From contig CBDFKF010000003.1 of NCBI GenBank assembly GCA_965248765.1, forward strand, positions 62,001 through 126,000: 64,000 nt of DNA. The letters are read 5' to 3'. Both the position numbers and the translations under genes were made by a program. Below, in pieces: positions 52,676-61,950 of the stretch (positions are counted from its first letter, which is position 1; the number at the start of each line of letters is the position of its first letter). The notes under the pieces were generated by a model. It worked only from the letters and a program-made list of their open reading frames with translations. It searched no databases and had not been told where the DNA came from. The stretch is from CBDFKF01 sp965248765. Its GTDB lineage: Bacteria > Pseudomonadota > Alphaproteobacteria > VGEJ01.

Positions 52676-53002
52676 ATGTTTCACCACGTTGTGCTAATCG
52701 CCTTCAAGCGCGGCCGGGGCGAGCAAGGCGCGCGCATGGTCAAGAGTTTCGCCCGCCGCATGAAGCGGGCCTCGCCCGGCTGCATCGACATCGCCTTCGG
52801 CCCCAACACGGCCGAGACCCATTCGGCGAAGTACAACTTCAAGGGCTGCAGCCGAGGGTTTACCCACGCGCTACGGTGCAGCTTCAAGACCGCCCGCGAT
52901 CACGACAACTATCAGAAGAACGAGCTACATCTGCGGCTCAGCGAGGAGATGGCGCCCGCGATCAGGGACGTCTGCGTTCTCGACTACACCAGCCGCGGCT
53001 GA
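52676..53002 (+). CDS. Dabb domain protein, second of a tandem pair
   Basis: 108 aa, 7 bases after the first copy. MFHHVVLIAFKRGRG, FKGCSRGFTHALRCSF and VCVLDYTSRG align with the first copy, but it is clearly diverged and has four cysteines where the first has fewer. A heterodimer of the two is possible since Dabb proteins are dimers. Confidence 0.83.
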   Translation: MFHHVVLIAFKRGRGEQGARMVKSFARRMKRASPGCIDIAFGPNTAETHSAKYNFKGCSRGFTHALRCSFKTARDHDNYQKNELHLRLSEEMAPAIRDVCVLDYTSRG

Positions 53003-53017
53003 TCGAAGAACCGGGCG

Positions 53018-54283
53018 TCAGCCGGCGTTGCTGAGCCGCGCATCGACGGTCCGCGCCTTGGGCGCGCTCGGCAGAGCTGATAGGACTGGCAGCGCGAAGA
53101 CCTCCTGCGGTTCTTTGACGCCGCGCAACTCGTGTGCGCCCAAGGACTCGAGGCGCCCTGAGAGCTGGGCGGCGAAGGCCGCCGATGCGAGGATCGGTCG
53201 GCCGAGTTCACGGGTCAGGTGCTCGAGCCGGTTGACGAGGTTCACCGCGGGGCCGATGACCGTGAAGTCGAGCCGGTTGTGACTGCCGATGTTGCCATAG
53301 ATGACATCGCCTATGTGCAGACCCAGCCCGAATCGCAGCACCGGCAGCTCGGCCTCGCGCCGCGACCGGTTGAGGTCCGCCATCCCCGCCATCGCCTCCT
53401 CGGCGGCGAGCAAGGCAGCCGCGCACACTGTCTCGGCCAACCGCTCTTCATCCACGCGGAAGATCGCCAGTACCGAATCGCCAATGAACTTGAGAACCTC
53501 GCCGCCGTGCGCCTCAACCGGGCCCACCATGCGCTCGAAATAGGCGTTCAGGACACCTATCAGCTCAGGCCCCGGTAGGTCGTCGGAGAGCGCGGTGAAG
53601 CCGCGCAGATCGCATGTCCAGATGGCGGCACGGATGGTCGCGCCCTCGCCGCGTCCGATCTGACCGTGGAGGATTCGCTCTCCGGCATCATGGCCGACGT
53701 AGACGTCGAGCAAGTCACTGGCTAGCCGCCGTACCGCCTGTACCTCGACGATGCGGCAGAACAGCGGGAACAGACCGTACATTCGATCCAGGTCGTGGCG
53801 GCTGAACCCATCCGGTACATCGGTGGTTACCGAAACGATGTTCAAATGCCCGTCACTGAACTCGACCGGCAGGCACACGTAGTCGGTTCCGCCCTGGTCG
53901 CGGATCTCGGCGAGCAGCGGAAAATCGATCTTCGCCTTATCGCCGATCAAGTGACGGCGCAGCGCCCGCTTGCGGTCGAACACTTCGCGGATCGGGCTGT
54001 TGCGGTAGTCGTCGCTGTCGATGACCTCGCGTGGCGCATCGACGACGTCCACTCCCTTGCCACGTACCCACATGTAGCGCCAACCGAGGAGCTCCGGGTG
54101 CAGCGTCGTCATCAGGTAGTTCAGCCGCCACAACGGGATGCCGCCATCGAACATCCGCTGCGAAAGCTGAGCGATGAGGTCGGCGGTGTCGCGCAGGCGC
54201 CAAGCCTCCTCGATCAACCACTGGGCGACCGGATCGGTGCGGCGATCGCCGTGCTCGAGCTCGACGTAGACCCGATCCGACAT
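53018..54283 (-). CDS. class III adenylate/guanylate cyclase
   Basis: 421 aa. The last about 190 residues are the catalytic domain: the first metal Asp in WTCDLRGFTALSDDL, the second in LKFIGDSVLAIF, and GDVIYGNIGSHNRLDFTVIGPAVNLVNRLE. The N-terminal 200 residues form a sensor region without a motif I can name. No membrane helix is seen. Homodimer formation makes cAMP or cGMP; residues that choose the base were not resolved. Confidence 0.9.
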   Translation of the reverse strand: MSDRVYVELEHGDRRTDPVAQWLIEEAWRLRDTADLIAQLSQRMFDGGIPLWRLNYLMTTLHPELLGWRYMWVRGKGVDVVDAPREVIDSDDYRNSPIREVFDRKRALRRHLIGDKAKIDFPLLAEIRDQGGTDYVCLPVEFSDGHLNIVSVTTDVPDGFSRHDLDRMYGLFPLFCRIVEVQAVRRLASDLLDVYVGHDAGERILHGQIGRGEGATIRAAIWTCDLRGFTALSDDLPGPELIGVLNAYFERMVGPVEAHGGEVLKFIGDSVLAIFRVDEERLAETVCAAALLAAEEAMAGMADLNRSRREAELPVLRFGLGLHIGDVIYGNIGSHNRLDFTVIGPAVNLVNRLEHLTRELGRPILASAAFAAQLSGRLESLGAHELRGVKEPQEVFALPVLSALPSAPKARTVDARLSNAG

Positions 54284-54396
54284 GCTCTTCCATTTCCTGG
54301 CGGTGCACGCGTCGTAGCCGTCGAATTGTCCACGGGCCCGGCGGGTCAGGCAAGCCGCCGAGAGCCGCGAAGCCGGACCGCCGATGGAACGGCAGC

Positions 54397-54430
54397 AAGA
54401 AAAGGCCCCGCCGCGGCATCGCGGCGGAGC
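54397..54430 (-). terminator. intrinsic terminator of the molybdenum hydroxylase operon
   Basis: A GC stem, CCGCCGCG against CGCGGCGG with a 4-base loop and GGC/GCC flanks, ends on the minus strand in TTTTCTTG. It starts 27 bases after the large-subunit stop. Confidence 0.85.
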
Positions 54431-54457
54431 CTTTCTGCGGCTTTCGCCGAGGCGGTG

Positions 54458-56875
54458 CTACTCCGCCGCCTGGTTGTTGGCCGCCTGTAGCATTGCCCAG
54501 ATCTTGTTCGCCCGTAGCGGTAATTCAGTTATCTCGATACCGAACGGCTGCAACGCGTCCGAGATGGCGTTGCCGAGGGCACCGGGGACTGGCCCTGGCA
54601 AACCCTCACCGAGGCCGCGCGTGCCCATCGGCGTGTGCGGGCAGGGGACGCCGGCGTGAGTGACCTTGACCGGCGGCACGTCGGCCGCCGTCGCCACCTG
54701 GTAGTTCTCATAATCGGTGGTCAGCTGCTGGCCGTTCTCGTCGTAGACGAACTCCTCGTACAGGGCGTTCGAGATGCCCTGGACGACCCCACCCTGTACC
54801 TGGCCCTCGACGATGATCGGGTTGATGACGGTGCCGGTATCCTCTGAGGTGACGTAGTTCGTGAACTCGAACTGGCCGGTGTTGATGTCGACCTCCACCA
54901 TCGCCGCATGGCAGGAGAAGGTGATCATCGGCTTGTCAGCCTCAAAGAAGGCCGTGTGCTCGAGCCCGGCTTCCTCGCCCTCGGGCAGATTGAGCGGCGC
55001 CATGATGATCCGATTCGACATCTCGACGAACGACTTCCGGATGTTGTTGTCCTTCGAGTAGATGATCTCGCCGTCCTGGAAATCGAAGTCGCCCTCGCCA
55101 GCCTCGAGCTCCAGATCATGAGCCATGATGCGTTCGATCTTGCGCTTCAAGAACCGGCATGCCTCCGAAACCGCGCTCGCGGTGTACGAGCCCGCGCGGG
55201 CACCGATCGTGCCGGAGCCGAAGGGGGTGGCGCCGGTGTCACCTGTCGTTACCACCACGTCGTTCGGGTGAATTCCGAATTCATGTGCAGCGACCTGGGA
55301 GAGCGAGGTCTCATGCCCTTGGCCCTGGGGGGCATCGCCCTCAAACAGCAGGACTTTGCCGCGGGGATCGATGCGAACCGTGGCGGCGCCGTAACCGGGT
55401 TGGTTCTCCATGGGCACCAGAACCTCTGACGCCACGCCGGAAAGCTCGGCGCCGACACCGAATCCGATGCCGATGTAACGGCCCTCCTTGCGCAGCGTTT
55501 CTTGGCGCTTGCGGTACGCTGGGAGGTCGACCTCCTTGATCAGATTGTCCCACGTCATGGGGAAATCGCCGCTGTCGTAATGGACACCCGTCGCCGAGGT
55601 GTACGGAAGCTCGGCGACCAAGTTCTGGCGTCGGACATCGGCCGGCTCCTTGCCGAGCCGCCGCGCTACCATGTCGACCGCGCGGTCCAACGCGAAACGT
55701 GTCGGAAATGCGCCGAACGAGCGCGCTGGCGAGGTCGCCGACTTGTTGGTCACTGCGACCTTGAGCTTGATGTCGCATTTCGGCAGGTCGTAGGCGTTCG
55801 GCAGTAGGGCTGCACCCAGGAATGGCATCAGATAGCCCCAGTACACGCCCTCGCAACCGTCGCCGGCATCGCCGATGCCGCGGTTCCGCACCGCGAGCAT
55901 CTTGCCGTCCTTGGTCGCGGCAACCTCCAGGTAGTTGGTCTGGTCACGCTCCTGGCTGACTGCCATCAGATGCTCTTCGCGGGTCTCGACCCAACGCACC
56001 GGTCGGCCGAGCTTGCGCGCCATGTGGCAGATCAGGTTCGGCTCGCGGTAGAAGGGCGCCTTGACCCCGAACCCACCGCCCTGATCGCGCGGCGCGATCA
56101 CTCGGACTTGTTGGGCGGGGATGTCGAGAACATCGGCGAGCGCCAGCCGGTCGATATGCGGCCGCTGCGTAGTGATGTAAGCGGTCAACCCGTCGGAGGG
56201 ATCCCAAATCGCGAGCGTGCCGCGCGTTTCCATCGGGCTCACGCCGCAGCGATGAACCTTGAATTTTTCCTTGATCACGACGTCGGCCTGCTGGAACAGC
56301 TGCTCGACCTCTTCGTCGTTCTTGTTCTGCTCCTCCTCGGTCCCGCCGCCGGTGAAGGTCAGTTCGAACATGAGATTGTCGTCCCAGTCCTCGTGCAGAA
56401 TCGGCGCCCCCGATTTCAGGGCCTCCTCGGCATCGAGGACCACCGGCAGCGTCTCATACTCGACCTGTACCGCTAGGGCGGCATCCTCGGCTTGGTACTT
56501 GTCTAGCGCGACGACGGCGGCGATCGGCTCGCCGTGGAAGCGCACCTTGTCCACGGCAAGCGGCCAGAACTTCGGGTAGTTGGCCGGCAGTGCCGGTACG
56601 ACCACCGGGAGAGGAAAGCCCTTGATCTCGTTCTTGAGCTGATCGCCAATGATTACGGCGAGTACGCCAGGCATGCCCTCCGCGGCGCTGGTATCAACGC
56701 TCTTCAGTTTGGCATGAGCGTGTGTTGAGCGCACGAACACGAGGTGCACCATGCCCGGCACCTGCAAGTCGGCGAGGTACTGACCCTTGCCACTGCTGAG
56801 CCGGGCATCCTCCTTCCGAGGGAAACTCTTACCGACCCAGTGCGATTCGGGAGTGTGGGAAGGACCGTTTGTCAT
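54458..56875 (-). CDS. molybdenum hydroxylase large (molybdopterin-binding) subunit
   Basis: 805 aa from the ATG at 56875 with AAGGA 8 bases upstream; 28 codons above it are not needed. It belongs to the xanthine dehydrogenase / aldehyde oxidase / CO dehydrogenase family: GKGQYLADLQVPGM at the start, RDQGGGFGVKAPFYREP for the cofactor, and the base Glu in GLGEGLPGPVPGALGNAI. The active-site loop reads SPARSFGAFPT, not the VAYRCSFR of true form I CO dehydrogenase, so it is not predicted to oxidise CO. Aldehyde, N-heterocycle or other carbon hydroxylation is likely. Confidence 0.92.
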   Translation of the reverse strand: MTNGPSHTPESHWVGKSFPRKEDARLSSGKGQYLADLQVPGMVHLVFVRSTHAHAKLKSVDTSAAEGMPGVLAVIIGDQLKNEIKGFPLPVVVPALPANYPKFWPLAVDKVRFHGEPIAAVVALDKYQAEDAALAVQVEYETLPVVLDAEEALKSGAPILHEDWDDNLMFELTFTGGGTEEEQNKNDEEVEQLFQQADVVIKEKFKVHRCGVSPMETRGTLAIWDPSDGLTAYITTQRPHIDRLALADVLDIPAQQVRVIAPRDQGGGFGVKAPFYREPNLICHMARKLGRPVRWVETREEHLMAVSQERDQTNYLEVAATKDGKMLAVRNRGIGDAGDGCEGVYWGYLMPFLGAALLPNAYDLPKCDIKLKVAVTNKSATSPARSFGAFPTRFALDRAVDMVARRLGKEPADVRRQNLVAELPYTSATGVHYDSGDFPMTWDNLIKEVDLPAYRKRQETLRKEGRYIGIGFGVGAELSGVASEVLVPMENQPGYGAATVRIDPRGKVLLFEGDAPQGQGHETSLSQVAAHEFGIHPNDVVVTTGDTGATPFGSGTIGARAGSYTASAVSEACRFLKRKIERIMAHDLELEAGEGDFDFQDGEIIYSKDNNIRKSFVEMSNRIIMAPLNLPEGEEAGLEHTAFFEADKPMITFSCHAAMVEVDINTGQFEFTNYVTSEDTGTVINPIIVEGQVQGGVVQGISNALYEEFVYDENGQQLTTDYENYQVATAADVPPVKVTHAGVPCPHTPMGTRGLGEGLPGPVPGALGNAISDALQPFGIEITELPLRANKIWAMLQAANNQAAE

Positions 56876-56909
56876 CTTTTCAATCCTTGCTCTGGTAGTC
56901 GCGCAGCGC

Positions 56910-57380
56910 TCAACGCATGCGCTCGGCGGCGGCCGCGATCGCCTCGACGATGTGGACATAGCCGGTGCAGCGGCAAATGTTGCCGATCAGCGAGTTACGA
57001 ATCTCGTCCTCGCTCGGATTCGGGTTCTTCTCGAGGAACTCGGCGGCGTTCATCAGAATCCCCGGAGTGCAGAAACCACACTGCAGAGCATGGTACTCGT
57101 TGAACGTCTCCTGCAGCGGGTGCTGTTTGCCGTCCTTGGTCAAGCCCTCGACGGTCGCGACTTCCTTGCCGTCGGCCTGCACCGTGAGCATGAGACAGGA
57201 TTTCATGGCCTCGCCATCGATACGCACTGTGCAGGTGCCGCAGCGGCCCTCGTAGGTGCAGCCGACGTGCGTCCCCGTCAAGCCTGCGCGATCGCGAATG
57301 AAGTCAACCAGCAGCATGCGGATGGGTACCGTGTCCTGATAGGTGACGCCGTTGATGTTAATATTGACGGTCTTGTTCAT
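56910..57380 (-). CDS. molybdenum hydroxylase 2Fe-2S subunit
   Basis: 156 aa from the ATG at 57380 with GGAGGCGG. The plant-type cluster is bound by CTYEGRCGTC and the later Cys in MKSCLM; the second cluster by CGFCTPG and CRCTGYV. This is the small subunit that passes electrons from molybdenum to FAD. Spacing to the FAD gene is 11 bases. Confidence 0.96.
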   Translation of the reverse strand: MNKTVNININGVTYQDTVPIRMLLVDFIRDRAGLTGTHVGCTYEGRCGTCTVRIDGEAMKSCLMLTVQADGKEVATVEGLTKDGKQHPLQETFNEYHALQCGFCTPGILMNAAEFLEKNPNPSEDEIRNSLIGNICRCTGYVHIVEAIAAAAERMR

Positions 57381-57391
57381 CGCCGCCTCCT

Positions 57392-58264
57392 TCAGCTCGC
57401 GCGCTGGAACGCTGTGCCGACCACCTGCCGGCCCAAATCTTTGATCAGAACTTTGCGGTAGTCGCCCTCGACCCAACGGTCGCCTTGCGGGTCGATTTCG
57501 TCGGCTGCCGCAGCCAACGCCGCATCAATCCCGGCACCGTCATCGGCCTTCTTGCCGACGAGGGCACTCTCCCCGGCCGGCGAGCGGCGGGTCACAGGCA
57601 GGATACCGCCGACCGCAAGGCGGGCCGCCGTGCACGTGCCGCTGCCGTCAGTCTCGACGTAGGCGGCGACCCCGATGATCGGCAAGCCGTCGGCCTGCGT
57701 CGACCATTTCGAGTATGCACTCCCCGCGTTCGCCGATGCCGCCGCGAGGCTAATTTTGGTCAGCAGCTCATCGTCTTCGCGCGCAGTCTCGAGGGGGCCC
57801 TTGAAGAAGTCGGTGGCCGCCACCGTGCGCGTCCCACCGCCTGGCTTTGTCAACTCCAGCGTGGCGTCCATTGCCAGCACCGTCGGAGGCATACAAGCAG
57901 CGAGGTAATTCCAACAAATGCTGCCGCCGATCGTTCCGCGATTGCGGACCTGGCGATCGGCGACCGTGGTTGCTGCATCGCAGACGGCCTGGTACGCGCC
58001 GTGCAGCTTGGTTTCCTGGTTGAGATCAGCGTAGCGCGTCATCGGCCCGATGGTGACGCAATTCGCGCCGGTGCTGACGCCCTTGAGCTCGGCAACGCCG
58101 TTGAGGTCGATGACGCAGCCGGGCTCGACGAGCCGTGCCTTGATCGCCTGCATGACGCTTTGGCCGCCGGCAAACACCGTCGCGCCCGGATTGCTGCCGA
58201 GCGCCTCCAGGGCTTCGGCCACACTGGCCGGCGCGACGTACTCGCTGATTATTGCGGGATACAT
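57392..58264 (-). CDS. molybdenum hydroxylase FAD-binding subunit
   Basis: 290 aa, ATG with GAGGAGG upstream; first gene of the three. FAD-binding motifs are VFAGGQSVMQAIKAR and TIGGSICWNYLAACMP. The C-terminal domain (about 175-290) is the CO dehydrogenase flavoprotein C-terminal type. Order FAD, 2Fe-2S, Mo subunit is one of the usual arrangements (coxM-S-L-like). Confidence 0.95.
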   Translation of the reverse strand: MYPAIISEYVAPASVAEALEALGSNPGATVFAGGQSVMQAIKARLVEPGCVIDLNGVAELKGVSTGANCVTIGPMTRYADLNQETKLHGAYQAVCDAATTVADRQVRNRGTIGGSICWNYLAACMPPTVLAMDATLELTKPGGGTRTVAATDFFKGPLETAREDDELLTKISLAAASANAGSAYSKWSTQADGLPIIGVAAYVETDGSGTCTAARLAVGGILPVTRRSPAGESALVGKKADDGAGIDAALAAAADEIDPQGDRWVEGDYRKVLIKDLGRQVVGTAFQRAS

Positions 58265-58646
58265 CTAGGGCTCCTCCTCTGGCAACGCACGCCACCGGCT
58301 TCACGACGCACCGTAGCGCCCGGCCCGAGACGCGCACCCGCGCGGACCGTCATGGCCCGCGTGCGCCCAATTTTCCGAGTTCTCCTCGCCGACTCCCTGC
58401 GGTGCCGAGACACCTTGTTTGTGGTTTAGGAGAGACGCTGCCCCGCTTTGCCGAGCCAACGCCCGATCCTATCGCAGAAGCCATGGCAACGCCAACGAAA
58501 CGCGCGAGAATCCAGGGGCAAAGGGCATTCCCCTAAGGTTGATTGACTAGCCTTCGGCGTGCCCTGTCGTTACATTCGAGAACAGGTCTGCCGGCGTGTG
58601 AGCGCACTGCGCACTCGCCATGTGGCGGATAGTTCGGGAGGCTTCG
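58265..58646. other. intergenic region between divergent operons
   Basis: 382 bases between the molybdenum hydroxylase operon and the tandem cupin. Ribosome sites are clear at both ends, GAGGAGG on the minus strand and GGGAGG on the plus strand. No convincing sigma-70 pair, riboswitch or gene is visible. Short open frames in it show no family features. Confidence 0.6.
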
Positions 58647-59765
58647 ATGGGCAAAAGAACGGTCACGGTCGAGGAGATGCGCACGCGGGTGGCGCGTTTT
58701 GCGGAAGCCACCTTTAGCGAGGGCGCGTTCCTCGATTCGGTGCTGCCAGAGTACCAGCGCAAGATTATTAACGTGATCGGCGGCGGGGTCACCGAGGATC
58801 CATCCATGCGCGCCGCGATTGCGGAGGTCGACGGTTTCCACATCGGCTATATCATGGCGACCAAGGGCAACGGGGCCGCACTCCACAATCACAAGACCGT
58901 GGAGGTGTTCATGCCCCTCACCGGTCGCTGGGAGATCTACTGGGGCGATGATGGCGAGGAGTCGGTGGAACTCGACCGGTTCGACGTCATTTCGGTGCCG
59001 GTCGGGATCATGCGCGGCTTCCGCTGCTTGACCGACGAGGAATCGGTGCTATTCGCGATCAATGGCGGCACCGATCCGGGTAAGGTGACATGGCCGCAGA
59101 GCCTCCTCGATCGCGCCCGCGCCGCAGGCTTTGCTCTCGACGAAATGGGCAATATCGTCAACCTTCGGTCGGGGGAAACGACGGCCTCCGCGCTCGCCGG
59201 CCGCGAGGGCCAAGCTGGCGATGCTGGACATAGCGGGCGGAGTCGGCCGATCGCACGCGAGGAAGTGCTGGGGCGGGTCGCTCGGTACGGTCAGCTCCAG
59301 TTCACTGAGGCTGGCTTCATCGATTCGCTGCTACCCGAATACAAGCGCAAGATCTTCAACGTCATTGGGCCCGGGGTTACCGAGGACCCGGCGTTGAGGC
59401 CGGCGATCACAGAGATCGAGGGCTTCAACATAACGATGATCAGCGCCGAGAAGGACAAGGGAGCCTCTCTGCATGGCCACACGACGGTCGAGGTTTTCGT
59501 CGCGCTGACCGGCCGATGGGCCGTGTACTGGGGAGATAATGGCGAGAGCGAGATCGTCCTCGAGCCGTTCGACGTGATCTCCGTGCCGGTTGGGGTCGAC
59601 CGGGGATTCCGCAACGTGAGCGATGGCGAACAGCTGCTGATGGCGATTCTCGGCGGTGCCGATGCCGGCAAGGTTACGTGGCCCGAGCCTCTCGTCGAGC
59701 GAGTCAAGGCGCTGGGCTACAGGCGCGACGCCGAAGGCAACATCGTCCCCGTGGCAGCCGAGTAG
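58647..59765 (+). CDS. fused tandem-cupin protein (RVARY family, two copies)
   Basis: 372 aa from the ATG at 58647, with GGGAGG 5 bases upstream; an ATG nine codons earlier lacks one. Two halves (about 1-180 and 195-372) repeat the same plan: TRVARF or GRVARY, then LDSVLPEYQRKIINVIG or IDSLLPEYKRKIFNVIG, then a cupin barrel with LHNHKTVEVFMPLTGRW or LHGHTTVEVFVALTGRW, then FDVISVPVG. Each half looks like the single protein at 30261. Two His and a Glu per barrel could bind metal. It stands between a molybdenum hydroxylase and hydantoinase genes, so it may act in ring or amide breakdown; unproved. Confidence 0.85.
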   Translation: MGKRTVTVEEMRTRVARFAEATFSEGAFLDSVLPEYQRKIINVIGGGVTEDPSMRAAIAEVDGFHIGYIMATKGNGAALHNHKTVEVFMPLTGRWEIYWGDDGEESVELDRFDVISVPVGIMRGFRCLTDEESVLFAINGGTDPGKVTWPQSLLDRARAAGFALDEMGNIVNLRSGETTASALAGREGQAGDAGHSGRSRPIAREEVLGRVARYGQLQFTEAGFIDSLLPEYKRKIFNVIGPGVTEDPALRPAITEIEGFNITMISAEKDKGASLHGHTTVEVFVALTGRWAVYWGDNGESEIVLEPFDVISVPVGVDRGFRNVSDGEQLLMAILGGADAGKVTWPEPLVERVKALGYRRDAEGNIVPVAAE

Positions 59766-59833
59766 GTTTCAGGCGCCCGCACCGGCCGCGGAAGTCCTGC
59801 TGCGCCGATCTGTCGACTGACGCGGCCCCGCGT

Positions 59834-61938
59834 ATGCCCACCTATCTCTGCGGGATCGACATTGGCGGCACCTTCACCGACTGCGTAGTCGTTGACGAGG
59901 CAGGCCGCGTCACCACGGCAAAAGCGGCGTCGACGCCGGCGAACTTCGGCGAGGGGCTCATCGCGGCGGTGCGCGCGGCCGCCGCCAAGCTGGGCTTGAG
60001 CCTTGAGGAGCTGTGCCAATCGATAGCGCTGCTCTCCCACGGCACCACGGTCGGCACCAACACGGTGATTCAGAAGGCTGGTGCCAAGGTCGGGTTGATC
60101 ACGACCAAGGGCCACAACGACGTCATTCACATCATGCGCGGCTCGCGTGGGTTGACCGGCCGGGATGTCCGCTTGGTGGTGCACTTCCCGGAAAGCAGCA
60201 AGCCTGATCCCATCGTCCCCAAGGCCCTGATCCGCGGTGTCTCAGAACGCGTCGATTGTTTTGGCGAAATCGTGGTGCCGCTCAACGAGACCGAGGCCGA
60301 CGTGGCAATCGGCGAACTGATCGATCTCGGCGTTGAGGCGATCGCCGTTTGTTTCTATGGTCGTTCAAGGAGCCAGCGCACGAAGCGTGCATCAAGGCGA
60401 TGATCCATGCCCGTGCGCCGGCGATGTTCGTTACTTGCTCGCACGAGCTCGTCCCCAAATGGGGCGAATACGAGCGCACCACGGCGGTGGCGTTGAACGC
60501 GTATATCGGCCCCGTGACAACCGGCTACATCGCCGGGGTCGGCCGCGAGCTGAAGGAACTCGGTTATCGTGAGCGCTTGCAAATTACCCAAAGCGGGGGT
60601 GGCACGGTCTCGCTGCGGCGGGCCATGGACGCGCCCTTGCTCACGCTCGATTCGGGGCCCGTCTCGGGCGTCACCGGATCGCGGTTCATCGGCGAGGCGA
60701 TGGGCGAGCCCAACATCATCACGACCGACATGGGTGGTACCTCGTTCGATGTTGGCGTCATCCACGGGGGTGTGCCCGCTTACACGCACAAGAGTCTCGT
60801 CAATCAGTACGAGTACTTCCTGCCCAAGGTCGACATACAGACCGTTGGTGCCGGCGGCGGCAGCCTCGTGCGTATCGATGAGGTAACTCGGAGCCTCCAA
60901 GTAGGCCCGGAAAGCGCCGGCGCCGCTCCGGGCCCCGCGTGCTACGGCCACGGTGGCACAGAGCCGACCGTCACCGACGCCGACCTGGTTATCGGCTATC
61001 TCAACCCGGACAACTTCGCAGGCGGAGCGTTGCGCCTCGATCGCGCCAAGGCGGAGCGAGCGATCGAAAGCGTCGCCACGCGCCTCGGCATGGGTGCCAT
61101 CGAATGCGCTGCTGGCATTGCTCGCATCGCCGAGTTCCAGATGGCCGATCTGATCCGCAAAGTAACCGTGCAGAAGGGCTTCGACCCCCGTGATTTTGTG
61201 CTGTTTGCATTTGGCGGCGCTGGCCCCGTTCACGCCGGCGTTTTCGCGGCCGAGCTCGGCGTGCGCAAGGTTATCATCCCGCAAAAAGAGACGGCGTCGG
61301 TCTGGTGCGCCTTCGGGGCGGCTTCCGCCGACGTGCTCCACGTCCTCGAGCAGGTCGATATCATGGCGACGCCGTTTGCGCATGAGCGGATCAACGAGCG
61401 GCTGGCCGGGCTTCGGCAGCGGGCCGCGGCGGTACTCACCGAAGACGGCCTTGCCACTGACCGCCATCACTTCGCCCTTGCACTCGACATTCGCCACCGC
61501 GGCCAGATCAACGAAGTCGAGGTGGTGCTCGAAGGCGATCGCTTGACACCGGCCGGGCTCGCGCGCCTGCCTGAGGACTTTGCCGCGAGTTATGAGCGTT
61601 TGTACGGTGCCGGATCGTCCCTGCGCGGCGCGCGGCTTGAGATCGTCACCTTCCGCTGCCGGGCCAGTGCATTTACCCCCAAGCCGCTGCTAGCTCCGGC
61701 CACAGAGCTGGCCGAGACGATCGACCCAGCCGCTCTACGTGCGCCGCGGCGCGTCCACTGGCCCGACCACGGCGAGGCGCTGGAGACGCCGATCTACAAT
61801 GGCCCCGCTCTGCAGCCCGGGAGCGCGCTTGCCGGTCCCGCGATGATCGAGACACCGGTCACGACGGTCGTCGTCCACCCCGGCCAGCGGCTGGCGGTCG
61901 ATGCATTTAGCGACTTCGAACTCACCCTGTCCGGCTAA
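59834..61938 (+). pseudogene. hyuA: hydantoinase/oxoprolinase A subunit with a one-base frameshift
   Basis: The N-terminal part (ATG 59834, MPTYLCGIDIGGTFTDCVV) and LLSHGTTVGTNTVI are a normal HyuA N-domain. At codon 174 the frame breaks at TGTTTCTATGG (60350-60360): reading goes from AVCF to a stop at 60403, while the next frame gives LWSFKEPAHE, the sequence expected in the family. One C appears to be missing. From there the protein is intact to 61938 (ITTDMGGTSFDVGVI, FGGAGPVHAG). Restored length is about 701 aa, normal for HyuA. It may be a sequencing error, a true mutation, or two separate parts. Confidence 0.85.
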
Positions 61939-61950
61939 GGAACGCGCCCC

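Noticed and set aside
54458..58264. True form I CO dehydrogenase (coxMSL)
   Set aside because: The large-subunit loop reads SPARSFGAFPT in place of VAYRCSFR, so only the wider hydroxylase family is claimed.
58265..58646. Small genes in the gap between the hydroxylase and cupin operons
   Set aside because: Short frames there lack ribosome sites and family motifs.
60350..60360. Programmed -1 frameshift in hyuA
   Set aside because: No X-XXY-YYZ slippery heptamer and no clear downstream stem-loop; the family is not known for recoding.
60355..61497. 380-codon open frame on the minus strand
   Set aside because: Antisense to hyuA; the hyuA frame has clear family motifs and this one has none.
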